Source of the DNA: Hyphomicrobium sp.
GTDB lineage: Bacteria; Pseudomonadota; Alphaproteobacteria; Rhizobiales; Hyphomicrobiaceae
NCBI GenBank assembly: GCA_021732485.1
Contig: JAKFUV010000014.1
Span: forward strand, 1-63,351
Reading direction: 5' to 3'
DNA: 63,351 nt
A program made the translations under genes and the position numbers. Below the pieces are notes generated by a model. The model did not search any database, was not told the DNA's origin, and worked only from the letters and a program-made list of their open reading frames with translations. Shown in pieces: positions 8,019 to 18,026 of this stretch (its first letter is position 1; each line of letters opens with the position of its first letter).

Positions 8019-9011
8019 ATGACGCCAGAAAGCAAATCGCGAACACCGGGCATGCTGCAACATTTCGCTGTGCTGACCATCGCAGTGATGGCCATGGCTG
8101 CCGCCGCTGCTATTTCGGCAAACCGAGGCTTGGCCCTCACTGGCGGTGACGACGCGCCATCTGCCGAGGGAGCCGCCGCCCCTGGCAAGGCCCGAGATGA
8201 TGTCTGGCCAAAACCGGTCGGGGAATTTCTCGCCGGTGAGTATCTGAACAAAGCCGACGTCATTCTGACGCGCCGCTCCGGCGATATCGGCTCATCCGTC
8301 ATTCGCTGGGCGACCAACTCGATTTTTTCGCATGCCGCTTTAGTTTACACCGCGCCGCCATTCGACCCTGGACTTTCGGGAACATTCGTCATCGAAGCGG
8401 GGACCAGCGGCGTCGATCTCACCAAGATCATCGATTATGCCAGTGGCGACCACGCCGACTTTGTCGCCATCCGCCGACTGAAGCCAAATGCATGGTTCAA
8501 TCCAGCGCGTCAGGCGCGCGTGCGTGGCCTGCTGCTCGACAAAATCAAAGCCAAATATGATTATTGGACGATCTGGAAAATTGCTCGCAATATTTGGTTC
8601 GGCGTCCAAACCAAAATCGGCAGCAAGCAAAAAACCGTCGAGCGCTATCGCGCGAACGATTGGGAACCACCGAACGAATACATTTGCACGGGTCTTGTAC
8701 AGATCGGCTTCGTCGAAATGCTCGTCGAGGCGATCAAACGCGGTGACGTGTCGCCTGAAGCGCTACGCGACGTCGTATTCAACAAAACAGCCGAGGGCTA
8801 TTTGCCTGAACCTGGCAACTGGAAATATCTGGGCGATGACGCCAAGCAGACCGCCATCAGCTTCCGCGACATTCTTCGAGACGAACTTTACGCCGTGACG
8901 CCCGAGGATTTGGCGCAGACCGACAAGCTCGACTGGCTGTATCTGATCAGGAATGGCGCTGTCTACAAAGTCAGCGCCTATGCCGACGTGCTGAAAATCG
9001 TCAACCAGTGA
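8019..9011 (+). CDS. YiiX-like permuted NlpC/P60 cysteine amidase/peptidase, exported
   Basis: This 330-residue protein starts at the ATG at 8019, with AAGGGG about ten bases upstream (a TTG at 7995 is less likely). It has an N-terminal hydrophobic signal or anchor (about residues 14-38). The catalytic domain begins with ADVILTRRSGDIGSSVIRW and carries the likely catalytic His in FSHAALVY, an Asp/Glu in FVIEAGTSG, and the Cys in EYICTGLVQ. This H-first, C-last order is the permuted papain-like arrangement of the YiiX/YebB group. Cell-wall or lipid amide hydrolysis is the family expectation. The substrate is unknown. Confidence 0.72.
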   Translation: MTPESKSRTPGMLQHFAVLTIAVMAMAAAAAISANRGLALTGGDDAPSAEGAAAPGKARDDVWPKPVGEFLAGEYLNKADVILTRRSGDIGSSVIRWATNSIFSHAALVYTAPPFDPGLSGTFVIEAGTSGVDLTKIIDYASGDHADFVAIRRLKPNAWFNPARQARVRGLLLDKIKAKYDYWTIWKIARNIWFGVQTKIGSKQKTVERYRANDWEPPNEYICTGLVQIGFVEMLVEAIKRGDVSPEALRDVVFNKTAEGYLPEPGNWKYLGDDAKQTAISFRDILRDELYAVTPEDLAQTDKLDWLYLIRNGAVYKVSAYADVLKIVNQ

Positions 9012-9053
9012 AATTTCCCTCGCAGGCGGCGATATGATTGACCAGTCAGTGCA

Positions 9054-9635
9054 TCATGGCACTGAGGGCGTGTCGTTCGGCGCTTGCGGCATCAGCGCTT
9101 CATCGACAACTGCGCCCTTCGGCAAATCGATGGTCTGCCTGGCAGACGCAACGCCTCCAGCCTCGTTCATCTTGGCCGGGGCGCCACCCACGGCAGCACT
9201 CGGCATTTTTTTCTCCGGCCTAACGGGAGCCTCATCCCGATCGGCATTTTTCGGCGCAACGGCCGGCACCAAATTGGAAATGCTTTTGCCATTGGGCGTC
9301 TCTTCGACAGGTTGCGAATAGATCACGCGATCGCGACCCGGCGAACAGCCGGCAATGCAGACGATCAAATCTTCCTTCGGTCTGAGTGACATCAATTCGC
9401 GAACGATACGCGGCGCAACGACTTCATTTTCGCCGCTACCGTCTTCCGGCACTGAAAACAGGCGCTTTGGTTCCGTCGCGGCGGCTTGGGGCGCTTTGCT
9501 CGCTGGAGATGCAGCATCCGCAGCGGCGACCTCGACAGCGCTTTGAGCTAAAACTGCCGGTACGCTCGCGAAGCCGGATGCCGCAGCAAAAGCAATAAGG
9601 GTCGTCCCCGTAGAGAGGGAAATTCGACGAATCAT
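9054..9635 (-). CDS. Secreted protein of unknown function with a VCIAGC motif
   Basis: This 193-residue protein starts at the ATG at 9635, preceded by GAAGG with 8-nt spacing; the in-frame TTG at 9650 overlaps that site. A signal peptide (cut near VLAQSA) is followed by an Ala/Pro-rich linker, the compact segment LIVCIAGCSPGRDRVIYSQP, and then a Pro/Ala/Lys-rich low-complexity tail. The two cysteines in CIAGC are the only ones in the mature part and could form a vicinal disulfide or bind a metal. It is the last gene of a four-gene minus-strand cluster and shares the CxAGC motif with the next gene upstream. Confidence 0.6.
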   Translation of the reverse strand: MIRRISLSTGTTLIAFAAASGFASVPAVLAQSAVEVAAADAASPASKAPQAAATEPKRLFSVPEDGSGENEVVAPRIVRELMSLRPKEDLIVCIAGCSPGRDRVIYSQPVEETPNGKSISNLVPAVAPKNADRDEAPVRPEKKMPSAAVGGAPAKMNEAGGVASARQTIDLPKGAVVDEALMPQAPNDTPSVP

Positions 9636-9728
9636 GACGCATACCTTCAACGCTGAACAATGAGTAAGGAAGTGTGCCGTAGCGGAGTAAACGAACCGTT
9701 ACGTTCGCAATCATCAACAAAGGTGAAT

Positions 9729-10724
9729 TCAAAAAGCCGCTGGTGGTGGGACAGATGCGGTCGCATGCCCAGCGCTGAACGCTGACCAGGAAGACGCCTG
9801 CGATTGCGGCCGGCGAGTACGCATAACGGTCATCGGCGTTCGCGCCGCAGCACGGTCCGCCCATCGCGGCTTCGCCGCACTTTTGTCGGCTGAAATGTTG
9901 AGATTTGAGACGCGTCTTCGCAACACTGGACCTACGATGGCGCCGTTGTAGGCGATCTGAGGCGAGCTGAATCGATTAACGACGTGCCGTGCCAAACTCG
10001 GTTGCCGGTCCCCATGCGCACGGCGATCAGCGTCATTCGATGCGCCGTGCGTGGTCGCGGCTGTGGCAACCCGAGCGCCAGCTTTACGATACGCCAGCAG
10101 CGCCCCGTCTTCCGCTCGACCTTCGCGAATCCAGTGCAGTTGCGCCGAAGACTGATAGCAGCCGGCAACACAGTCGATGGCCTTCGCCACGGCTTGCGCC
10201 ATTCCGGACTGCGGCACCGCTCCCGCTTGTAAGGCCGCATCGCTCTTGCGTTGAAATCTGTCGACGCTCGCGAGCTTCTGCGCCGATCGAGAGACGCGTG
10301 AAACAATCGGATCGGATCGCGGGCGACACCCCGCCTCACAGACGATGATGAAATGATCGGGATTGCTGGCCGTTCGTTCCCCGGCGTCATCCACCAAGGC
10401 ATTGCTCTCTAGCCGAAGCTGGGCATTGGCGCGCAATTGCCAGGTTTTAAACATCGGATCGGGGGCGCTGACGCCACGGTACAGACTCGCGGTTGGCGTT
10501 TCGTTCGCAACGATAGCGTCGCGTTTTGCCGCGCTGGTCGGTTCAGGTTGGCGCGGATCGATCTTTTGCGGAACATCGGATGCGGCCTCGTTCATCATGC
10601 CGGCCCAGGTCGACGATGATCCGGCCAGCGAAGCATTCGGCGCGGCGGCCAGTGCAGCGAACGTGACACTCATGCTTGCGACGAACGCCGAAATCGATGC
10701 TGAACGTTTCAACGCAACGTACAT
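9729..10724 (-). CDS. Secreted protein of unknown function with two CxAGC motifs
   Basis: This protein of about 331 residues has a signal peptide (cut near ASLAGS), counted from the ATG at 10724; a GTG at 10733 is also possible. It has two cysteine pairs, FIIVCEAGCRPRSDP and KAIDCVAGCYQSS. The first matches the single motif of the downstream secreted gene (IVC-AGC followed by a basic/proline stretch), so the two look like paralogues sharing a short domain. The C-terminal third is rich in Arg, Ala and Ser without recognisable structure. Ninety-three bp separate it from the downstream paralogue. Confidence 0.55.
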   Translation of the reverse strand: MYVALKRSASISAFVASMSVTFAALAAAPNASLAGSSSTWAGMMNEAASDVPQKIDPRQPEPTSAAKRDAIVANETPTASLYRGVSAPDPMFKTWQLRANAQLRLESNALVDDAGERTASNPDHFIIVCEAGCRPRSDPIVSRVSRSAQKLASVDRFQRKSDAALQAGAVPQSGMAQAVAKAIDCVAGCYQSSAQLHWIREGRAEDGALLAYRKAGARVATAATTHGASNDADRRAHGDRQPSLARHVVNRFSSPQIAYNGAIVGPVLRRRVSNLNISADKSAAKPRWADRAAARTPMTVMRTRRPQSQASSWSAFSAGHATASVPPPAAF

Positions 10725-10796
10725 CTTGATCACTCAATGGATATGGAAATTGGCTTTAAGCAACGAACAAACACAGGCAGGCGGCTTGTCGATGCG

Positions 10797-11234
10797 TTAG
10801 CGCTGGTGGTGATACCAAGCGTCATTCGCCGTGGTTGCGTTCAACACGTGGACATTGCGATAATCTGTTCCAGGCGTTGAGACGGGGCTATTTTGCAACG
10901 ATGCTTGGCGGCCAATTTTTTCCATCTGCGGCGCCGATGTGCGCGTGAGATCGACGTCGGCGAGCGGACGCAATACCGGCGTTGGCGTCATGCCGGAAAC
11001 GGTCTTGACCGGATTTTTTTGGACCGATGGGCTGAGTTCTTCGATCTTCAAGCCATAGTAGGCCGCAATGCACGGGTCGGTGCGTTTCTTAAGTTCAAGA
11101 TCTTGGACCGCGACGTAAACGATTTTGTCCGGTCCGCAGAGATACGCATCAGCCGCCCCCGCCGGGCCACCGGCAGCAGTGAACGCAATGCTCACTATCA
11201 CACCCAGCCAACGAACACTGACGCGCCACATCAT
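10797..11234 (-). CDS. Small secreted protein of unknown function with a YLCGPDKIVYVAV motif
   Basis: The protein has about 145 residues from the ATG at 11234, which has GAGGG eight bases upstream; an ATG at 11249 would overlap that ribosome site. A signal peptide (cut near GAADAY) is followed by a conserved-looking head, YLCGPDKIVYVAVQDLELKK and DPCIAAYYGLKIEEL, with two cysteines likely to pair. The tail is extended and rich in Thr and Pro. I do not recognise a named family. It lies 70 bp after the DUF900 hydrolase gene and 72 bp before the double-CxAGC gene, all on one strand, so the genes are probably co-transcribed. Confidence 0.55.
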   Translation of the reverse strand: MMWRVSVRWLGVIVSIAFTAAGGPAGAADAYLCGPDKIVYVAVQDLELKKRTDPCIAAYYGLKIEELSPSVQKNPVKTVSGMTPTPVLRPLADVDLTRTSAPQMEKIGRQASLQNSPVSTPGTDYRNVHVLNATTANDAWYHHQR

Positions 11235-11304
11235 GGCAAAAACCCTCATAACACTTGAACTTCAAATGTCATGTTATGGGACAGTGATTGATAAAGCGTT
11301 GACG

Positions 11305-12810
11305 CTACGGAATTGCAGGATACCGCCAGAAAACGCCGCCCGCACTCTCGATCCGCAAGAGGTTGGGATCTCGCTTCTCCGGCGGCCGCTCACCATTTTG
11401 CAGCAACAGCTTGATGTCGTTGAGCAGCGCCGCATTTTCGGCATAGCCCGAATGATTGAGCCCGAGACTGTCGGTCGAAACTGCTGTGACGTCGATGGTA
11501 TCGACGCCAGGAATGATCAGCGGGCCGGTCAGCGGCACGTCTCCCGCACGCGGTATACCGCCCCAGAACCTTGCCGAATATCCGAGCGCCCGGTCGTTCG
11601 ACGCCGCATACAAAGTTACACCTTTGGCGAAATCTGTAATCTGGCGAGCAATGTTGCCGAACTTATCGCGATCGACGTCCGGCGCTGCCAGGATCACCTG
11701 ACTGATGACCACACCGTCCGGCACGCTCGGGCGCATCCGCTCGAGCACGCGGAGCAGCAATTCATTTCCCATCGAATGCGCAATCAGGCTGATCGATTTA
11801 GCGCCGCTCTCCCTGACGACGAATGACAGGAATTCAGCAAGTTGCGGCTCAGCCTGCTCGGCGCTGCCACGATCGTAGGTATAGCTCGCAACCTTGCCGC
11901 CCGATGGCCAGGAATAAACGAACGGCACACCATCGAATTTGAGATCGTAGGCAACCTGGGCTGTGCGGTAGAGCGCGGCGTCAAATGACGTATTGAAGCC
12001 GTGCACGAAAACGAAGGCGTGATCCTTGAAGCTGACGGATTTGGCCAACCGTTCGCGCACGTATTGCAGCATCTGCTCTTTGGTGAGTGCGGCAATCTCC
12101 TGCATCGTGAAATGCTTCGCCGGATCCTCCTTCTCCTCATATACTTTGTATTTGAAGTAAGGGATTTCGACGACCCACGGCCGCTCGATATTGGGAACCT
12201 TGTGCGCCGTCGGCACCGTGATCAAGGCGCGGCCCATCTCGAGTTTGTGTGCGCGATCGGCTCCGTACTGCAAACGTTTAGGATCGGGCAGCACCGCGCG
12301 ATCAGTTCCGTAAAAGACCGGCACAACATCGAACGGTTCCTTGTCGGCGTCTCGCGGCACGGCTGAGCGCGGCAGACTGCGAGACCGGCTGTAGGGATAA
12401 TATTCGGTTCGCGGCGCGGCACGACCCTCAGGTTGCGGTTCGCTGCCTGATGGCGCCTCGTCGCCTGGTTTTGCATCCGGAGGACTGGCGCCAGCGGGCG
12501 GCGGGCTCGATGCATCGGTGTCCGGCGCCTGCTCCAAAACCGGTGGCGGTGGCGGCGCAGCAGGAGCGGGTGCGGAAGGGGACGCAGTCGGGGCACCTGC
12601 GGTCGGTTCTTCCGGTGCGGATTTCCCAACCGACGGAGCATTCGAGGTACTGGAATCACCATCACGGCGATCAGGTAGTGGCGGTGCGGATGATGTTGAT
12701 GGCGATCGCGAGCTTTCCAGCACCATGCACGTCGTCGCAACCGCACCCGCAGTGAGCACGCCAGCCACGGCAAGCGTGACGAGGGTGTTGCGCTTCGTAA
12801 AGAATGCCAT
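11305..12810 (-). CDS. DUF900 alpha/beta hydrolase, membrane-anchored
   Basis: This 501-residue protein has an N-terminal membrane anchor (about residues 9-30), then about 110 residues of Pro/Ala/Ser-rich linker. The hydrolase domain carries VFYGTDRA, FVHGFNTSFDAALYR and the nucleophile elbow LIAHSMGN, i.e. the GXSXG position as A-H-S-M-G. These are the hallmarks of the DUF900 esterase/lipase group. The linker suggests the domain sits in the periplasm, held by the anchor. GGGGGG before the ATG at 12810 supports the start. It heads a four-gene minus-strand cluster with three secreted unknowns, so a shared envelope function is possible. The substrate is unknown. Confidence 0.8.
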   Translation of the reverse strand: MAFFTKRNTLVTLAVAGVLTAGAVATTCMVLESSRSPSTSSAPPLPDRRDGDSSTSNAPSVGKSAPEEPTAGAPTASPSAPAPAAPPPPPVLEQAPDTDASSPPPAGASPPDAKPGDEAPSGSEPQPEGRAAPRTEYYPYSRSRSLPRSAVPRDADKEPFDVVPVFYGTDRAVLPDPKRLQYGADRAHKLEMGRALITVPTAHKVPNIERPWVVEIPYFKYKVYEEKEDPAKHFTMQEIAALTKEQMLQYVRERLAKSVSFKDHAFVFVHGFNTSFDAALYRTAQVAYDLKFDGVPFVYSWPSGGKVASYTYDRGSAEQAEPQLAEFLSFVVRESGAKSISLIAHSMGNELLLRVLERMRPSVPDGVVISQVILAAPDVDRDKFGNIARQITDFAKGVTLYAASNDRALGYSARFWGGIPRAGDVPLTGPLIIPGVDTIDVTAVSTDSLGLNHSGYAENAALLNDIKLLLQNGERPPEKRDPNLLRIESAGGVFWRYPAIP

Positions 12811-13010
12811 GAGCCCCCCAAATTGCTTCGAACCGCGACGCCCGTCCCGCCTGGCAGCCGCAGCTATGCCCGTGATACCCTAAACACCTAACCGGTGCGA
12901 GCCATTCACCAGCCGTGCCGGCAAAGAGCGGCGAAATCCCGGCTTGCCGCAGTGCCATTTCGTGCTCATGGTCCCTATCACCATACTGATGCCAGCGCAG
13001 AAAAAGCTTG

Positions 13011-14048
13011 ATGCAGCCCTCTGACAACGATGTGAAACGCCCGTCAATGTCCACTTTGTCTCTTGCCGCGCACAAAATCTCGGTCGACGACTACGTGACC
13101 GGTATCGCCGCTGGTGACCGTGCCCTGCTCGCCCGTGCCATCACTCTGGTCGAAAGCACCAATCCGGACCATGGCCGCCTGGCACAACAGGTGTTGCAAT
13201 CCCTTCTGCCACGCACGGGGCAAGCCATCCGGCTCGGGATCACCGGCGTGCCGGGCGTCGGTAAATCGACAACCATCGATCAGCTCGGCATGAACCTCAT
13301 CGCCGACGGCCGGCAGGTCGCCGTGCTCGCCATCGATCCGACGTCAAAACGAACCGGCGGGTCAATCCTCGGCGACAAAACCCGCATGAGCGCTCTCGCG
13401 GTCGAAAAAAATGCCTTCATCCGGCCATCGCCGTCGTCGGGCACGCTCGGCGGCGTCACCCGAAAAACCCGCGAAACGATGGCCCTCGTCGAAGCTGCCG
13501 GGTTCGACGTCATCATCGTCGAGACTGTGGGCGTCGGGCAGTCTGAAGTTGCCGTCGCCGATATGGTCGATTTCTTCCTGGTGCTTCTACTGGCTGGCGG
13601 CGGCGATGACCTGCAAGGGATCAAAAAAGGCATCATTGAACTTGCCGATATGATCGCCATCAACAAAGCCGATGGCGACAACATCAAACGAGCCGAAACC
13701 GCCGCCGGCGAATATCGCGGCGCACTGCAGATTTTTACACCGCACGGCGCGACGTGGTTTCCGCCGGTGGTCACCGTCTCGGGGCGCGACAATCGTGGAC
13801 TAACGGAGCTGTGGGCAAACGTCATCGAGCACCGCACGAAAATGATGGCGACCGGTGAATTCGCAGCTCGCCGTCAAGCTCAAGCGGTATCCTGGATGCG
13901 TGATATGCTTGAAGCGCGCCTGATGAGCGCGTTGAACGCAAATCCAGGTGTCGCCGCCGAGCTTCCGCAAATCGAAAATTCAGTGGCGCGCGGTACACTT
14001 TTGCCGACACTCGCCGTTGATCGCATCATGGCGTTGATGGGGCTATAA
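13011..14048 (+). CDS. meaB: MeaB/ArgK-family GTPase, chaperone of methylmalonyl-CoA mutase
   Basis: This G3E-family P-loop GTPase loads and protects the B12 cofactor of methylmalonyl-CoA mutase. Seen are Walker A GVPGVGKST, the switch segment DPTSKRTGGSILGDKTRM, ETVGVGQSE, the GGGDDLQGIKKGI stretch and the guanine-specificity motif NKAD. The length (345 residues from the ATG at 13011, or 333 from 13047) fits the family, and neither start has a strong ribosome site. No mutase gene is present here. It connects loosely to the cobalamin genes cobT and cobS 7-9 kb downstream through shared use of B12. Confidence 0.92.
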   Translation: MQPSDNDVKRPSMSTLSLAAHKISVDDYVTGIAAGDRALLARAITLVESTNPDHGRLAQQVLQSLLPRTGQAIRLGITGVPGVGKSTTIDQLGMNLIADGRQVAVLAIDPTSKRTGGSILGDKTRMSALAVEKNAFIRPSPSSGTLGGVTRKTRETMALVEAAGFDVIIVETVGVGQSEVAVADMVDFFLVLLLAGGGDDLQGIKKGIIELADMIAINKADGDNIKRAETAAGEYRGALQIFTPHGATWFPPVVTVSGRDNRGLTELWANVIEHRTKMMATGEFAARRQAQAVSWMRDMLEARLMSALNANPGVAAELPQIENSVARGTLLPTLAVDRIMALMGL

Positions 14049-14068
14049 GTGGCGGCGACCTTCTCGCG

Positions 14069-14749
14069 ATGACAGACACCGTGCTGCAATCAGGGCGTGG
14101 CTCATTATCGGGTCAATCGATCCTACTCACCGGATTTGGTCCATTTCCCGGCGTCACCGTCAACGCCTCCGCCCGCCTCGTCGCCGCCGCAGTGGAGGCC
14201 GCCCGGGCAGACTATCGCGACCACTCATTTTTTGGTGCCGTGTTGCCCACTGAATGGATAGCTGCCCCAAGCAGCGCCGTTGATCTCATGACTCGCATCA
14301 AACCATCACTCGTTTTGCATTTTGGCGTCGCGCAAGATTGCACGGGCCTGCGAATTGAAACGCAGGCCACGAACACGTGCCGCATGGCCACCGACGCGTG
14401 CGGATCGAAGCCGCTTTCACCGGGGCTTGTGCAAGCGGGCGCCGATAGTCTCGCGGTGACGTTGCCCATCCATCAGATTGCGCGGCGATTGGCGTCTCGT
14501 GGAATTCCGGCCTCGCTTTCGAACGATGCCGGCGCTTATCTCTGTAACGCGGTTTTGTATTGCTCACTCGCGTTCGTTCGCTCAGCGAGCTTGCCAACGC
14601 GCGTTGGCTTCATCCACATCCCGACCGACCTGCAACGACCGGCATTGGCTTTCGACACCGCCGTCGCCGGTACGCTCGAGATCATCGCGGCATGTCTTGA
14701 AAACCATCCACCTCACCCGTCTAACGGCCAACCGCCGCCAGTCGCATGA
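14069..14749 (+). CDS. pcp: Pyroglutamyl-peptidase I (peptidase C15)
   Basis: This cytoplasmic cysteine peptidase removes N-terminal pyroglutamate. The 226-residue protein has LLTGFGPFPGVTVNAS at the N-terminus, the Glu in LRIETQATN, the Cys in SNDAGAYLCNAVLY, and the His in VGFIHIPTD, giving the E-C-H triad of family C15. Several usual substrate-loop residues differ from enterobacterial Pcp, which is common in alphaproteobacterial versions. It begins 20 bp after meaB on the same strand and is probably co-transcribed. Confidence 0.88.
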   Translation: MTDTVLQSGRGSLSGQSILLTGFGPFPGVTVNASARLVAAAVEAARADYRDHSFFGAVLPTEWIAAPSSAVDLMTRIKPSLVLHFGVAQDCTGLRIETQATNTCRMATDACGSKPLSPGLVQAGADSLAVTLPIHQIARRLASRGIPASLSNDAGAYLCNAVLYCSLAFVRSASLPTRVGFIHIPTDLQRPALAFDTAVAGTLEIIAACLENHPPHPSNGQPPPVA

Positions 14750-15138
14750 CCGCTTCGGGCAACATCGTCGTTTGAGGTGACGGCGAGACTGGCACGCGGC
14801 GCCACCCTGCTGAGCCACAGACCAAGTCAGGGGGAAGTGGGGATATGGCTTGATCCAGGCCTTGCAGGATGGCGCGCGCAAATCTGGTGCACGGGAGCGT
14901 GACACCAAATATCCAGGCACGCTGACACGCCTTAGCTGAACCGGCCATGAACAAACCGGCTGCGTTAATCTCACAACTACCGAATCGCAAGCATCAGAAG
15001 ATGTTTTGCCGACAACTCTCGCGACAATTCTTTGGGATGAAGCCGACTTAGGCCACCCGGCCATGCCGAGAATCAAACTACGTTGCAGGCTCAAGCCAAA
15101 GCAACGTCGTGCCACCCGGCGCGTGCCAGGAATCGATC
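14750..15138. other. 389-bp gap between pcp and recQ
   Basis: I see no gene here. It contains an imperfect direct repeat: GCCACCCGGC-N4-CC-N2-GAATC at 15052-15074 and a very similar copy at 15111-15134. The second copy runs into the recQ ribosome site. No cobalamin-riboswitch core or terminator was recognised. Confidence 0.4.
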
Positions 15139-17319
15139 ATGTCGGCTCGCGCCGCGCCCTTCGCCTTGCCGTTCGCCGCTCCGCCCGACACGCTTATGGA
15201 CCGGGCACACGCCCGTCTCGAAGAGGTGTTTGGCTACAAGAGCTTTCGTTCGCATCAGGCGACCATCATCGAAACCGTACTGCACGGTGGCGACTGCTTG
15301 GCCCTGATGCCAACCGGCGGCGGGAAATCGCTTTGCTATCAAGTCCCCTCACTCGTTCGCGACGGCACCGGCATCATCGTCTCGCCGCTCATCGCCCTCA
15401 TGCAGGATCAGGTCGATGCGTTGAAGGATTTGGGGGTCAACGCTGCATTCCTGAATTCCACCCTCGATCGCCAGGCGCAAAACCGCGTTGAGGCAGATTT
15501 CGCCGCCGGAAAACTCGATCTGCTTTACGTCGCACCCGAGCGCCTCGTTCAGGAGCGCATGCTGTCGCTGCTGTCGCGTCACCGCGTCGCTCTGTTCGCC
15601 ATCGACGAAGCTCACTGCGTGTCGCAATGGGGGCATGACTTCCGGCCCGAATACCGGCAGCTGAAAATCCTCGCCGAGCGCTTTCCCGGCGTGCCGCGCA
15701 TCGCACTGACGGCAACGGCCGACGAGCGGACGCGGCAGGAAATCATCACCGAGCTATCGCTGGAAGATGCCGCCTGTTTCATCGCCAGCTTCGACCGGCC
15801 CAATATCCGCTACACGATTGCTGAATCCGGATCGATGAGTTCGCGCGAAAAACTCTGGCAGTTCCTCGAAGCAGAACACCCGGCCGATGCCGGCATTATT
15901 TATTGCCTCTCGCGGAAGGCCGTTGAAGAAACGGCCGGATGGCTCGCCGGGAAAGGCCGCAAAGCGCTCGCCTATCACGCCGGTCTCGAACCTCATATTC
16001 GCGCTGCCGCACAGACAAAATTTCTCGCCGGAGACGGCATCATCATCGTCGCGACGATCGCATTCGGCATGGGCATCGACAAACCCGACGTTCGCTTCGT
16101 CGCGCACTTGAATTTGCCGAAATCGATCGAAGCTTACTATCAGGAGACCGGCCGCGCCGGGCGCGATGGCGAAGCCGCCAACGCATGGATGGCGTATGGC
16201 ATCCAGGATGTCGTGCAACTGCGCCAATGGATTGCCCAGTCGGAGGGCGCCGACGCTTTCAAGCAGGTGCAGCGCCAAAAACTCGACGCGCTGATCGGCC
16301 TCGCTGAAATGCCGGGGTGCAGGCGCCAAGCGTTGCTCGCCTACTTCGGCGAACGTCTCGCGGAGCCTTGCGGCAACTGTGACAACTGCCTGACGCCACC
16401 TGAAACCGAAGACGGCACTGTCGTCGCTCAAAAAGCATTGTCGGCGATTTATCGCACTGGTCAGCGATTTGGAGTCGCCTACGTTACCGACGTGCTCGTT
16501 GGCAAGGCGGACGAGCGTATTTTGCGCAACAATCACGACAAGCTTTCGGTTTTCGGGATCGGCAAAGATCTCTCAGCAACCGCTTGGCGAGGACTGTTCC
16601 GCCAATTGATCGCGGCTGGATATCTCAACGGCGACGACGAGGGGCACGGCACGCTGGTGCTTACCGAGCGCGCCCGACCGCTACTGCGCGGCGAAGACCG
16701 GTTCTTGATGCGCGTGACGCGGGCGGCACCGAAGAAAGCCAAGCGAGACGGCAAGCCGGTGCAGCGCGTTGCCGCCGAAAATGCCTCGCTTCTCGATGCG
16801 CTGAAAGCCGTGCGCTTGAAACTTGCCGCCTCGGCCAAACTACCGCCCTACGTCGTGGCTCAAGACCGCACACTGATAGAACTCGCCGAAAAGCGTCCCT
16901 CCAGCGAAACGGCGCTGCATGACATCACGGGCCTTGGCACCAGTAAAATTGCCCGCTACGGCCGGGCCTTCCTCGACGTTATCGGCACGTTCAAAAAGCA
17001 CCCACTGCTGACCAACCGGCTATCGCAGACTGTCAATCAAACGCTTGCAGCTCACGTGCGCGGCCTTGATGCCGAGGCCATCGCCGCCGAACGGCGCATC
17101 GAAATCGGCACGGTCTACGGCCACTTTGCCGAGGCTATCGAAGCAGGCCTGCTGTCGGCCAAAGACGTTCTACCACTTGACGCTGCCGAGAGTGATCAGA
17201 TCGAAGCCGTCTTCGAACGGCTGCATACGCGTGATACCGGCAAGCTCGGACCGGCATTTGCAGCGCTCGATGGTCAGTTCGACTATGGCATTTTGAAATG
17301 CCTGCTGGCTGACACCTGA
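15139..17319 (+). CDS. recQ: ATP-dependent DNA helicase RecQ
   Basis: RecQ is a 3'-5' DNA helicase for recombination and fork repair. The 726-residue protein starts at the ATG at 15139 with AGGAA six bases upstream. Visible are Walker [13 protein letters not shown], the DEAH box [23 protein letters not shown], and [10 protein letters not shown] (motif VI). A zinc-binding set around [12 protein letters not shown] and CGNCDNC follows, then an RQC winged helix, an HRDC domain ([19 protein letters not shown]) and a C-terminal helix-turn-helix ([20 protein letters not shown]). All domains of a full-length RecQ are present. Confidence 0.96.
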   Translation: MSARAAPFALPFAAPPDTLMDRAHARLEEVFGYKSFRSHQATIIETVLHGGDCLALMPTGGGKSLCYQVPSLVRDGTGIIVSPLIALMQDQVDALKDLGVNAAFLNSTLDRQAQNRVEADFAAGKLDLLYVAPERLVQERMLSLLSRHRVALFAIDEAHCVSQWGHDFRPEYRQLKILAERFPGVPRIALTATADERTRQEIITELSLEDAACFIASFDRPNIRYTIAESGSMSSREKLWQFLEAEHPADAGIIYCLSRKAVEETAGWLAGKGRKALAYHAGLEPHIRAAAQTKFLAGDGIIIVATIAFGMGIDKPDVRFVAHLNLPKSIEAYYQETGRAGRDGEAANAWMAYGIQDVVQLRQWIAQSEGADAFKQVQRQKLDALIGLAEMPGCRRQALLAYFGERLAEPCGNCDNCLTPPETEDGTVVAQKALSAIYRTGQRFGVAYVTDVLVGKADERILRNNHDKLSVFGIGKDLSATAWRGLFRQLIAAGYLNGDDEGHGTLVLTERARPLLRGEDRFLMRVTRAAPKKAKRDGKPVQRVAAENASLLDALKAVRLKLAASAKLPPYVVAQDRTLIELAEKRPSSETALHDITGLGTSKIARYGRAFLDVIGTFKKHPLLTNRLSQTVNQTLAAHVRGLDAEAIAAERRIEIGTVYGHFAEAIEAGLLSAKDVLPLDAAESDQIEAVFERLHTRDTGKLGPAFAALDGQFDYGILKCLLADT

Positions 17320-17324
17320 CCCCT

Positions 17325-18026
17325 TCACCGCGAACTTTGAAGCTTTGCCAATAGCTCGTCGCACGCCCGCCGCGATTGCGCCGACCATTCGGCGACGTTC
17401 GATGCGACCAGATTGGCTTGCGATCGAAGGATCACGCCGTCGTCGAGAATTTTCAGACCATTGGCGCGCAACGTTTCGCCCGTCGTCGTGATGTCGACGA
17501 TCAATTCGGCGGTCCCGGCAGCGGGCGTCCCTTCGGTCGCGCCAACACTTTCGACGATGCGGTAATCTCCGAAACCCTTTTCGGCGAAAAATTTTCGCGT
17601 CAAATTCATATATTTCGTTGCGACGCGCGGCCAACGCCCATGCGCACGCCGAAACGGCATGGCGATCTGGTCAAGGTCGGCAACTGTAGCAACATCGATC
17701 CAGCACGCCGGCACCGCGACCACGACATCGGCAAAACCAAAATCGAGCCCGGTCAATAACGTGACCCTGGTCGCTGAATCCGACATGCTCTCACGCACAA
17801 GGTCCTCGCCAGTGACGCCGACATGAATACTACCGGCCTTCAGCGCTGCCGCAATTTCTGACGACGACACGTAGGCGACCTCGACATCGGGCATGCCATC
17901 GATTTCGCCGCGATATCCGCGCGCGTTTCCGACTTTCCGAACGGTCAGCCCGGCGCGTGTCAACCGTTCGGTCGTCTGCTCCATCAAGCGACCCTTGGAC
18001 GGCACGGCCAGCGTCAATCGGGTCAT
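17325..18026 (-). CDS. hisG: ATP phosphoribosyltransferase catalytic subunit, short form
   Basis: HisG catalyses the first step of histidine synthesis, joining ATP and PRPP. The protein is 233 residues, the short form lacking the C-terminal ACT-like regulatory domain, which fits the presence of hisZ beside it. Signatures are [15 protein letters not shown] at the N-terminus, GVTGEDLV, and the PRPP-binding stretch [18 protein letters not shown]. It overlaps hisZ by 4 bp (ATGA at 18023-18026), so translation is coupled and a fixed HisG:HisZ ratio is likely. It converges on recQ with only 5 bp between the stops. Confidence 0.95.
   Translation of the reverse strand: MTRLTLAVPSKGRLMEQTTERLTRAGLTVRKVGNARGYRGEIDGMPDVEVAYVSSSEIAAALKAGSIHVGVTGEDLVRESMSDSATRVTLLTGLDFGFADVVVAVPACWIDVATVADLDQIAMPFRRAHGRWPRVATKYMNLTRKFFAEKGFGDYRIVESVGATEGTPAAGTAELIVDITTTGETLRANGLKILDDGVILRSQANLVASNVAEWSAQSRRACDELLAKLQSSR

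Noticed and set aside
14750..15138. Possible cobalamin riboswitch in the gap after meaB and pcp
   Set aside because: I could not find the conserved core of that riboswitch, and the downstream gene is recQ, not a B12-related gene.
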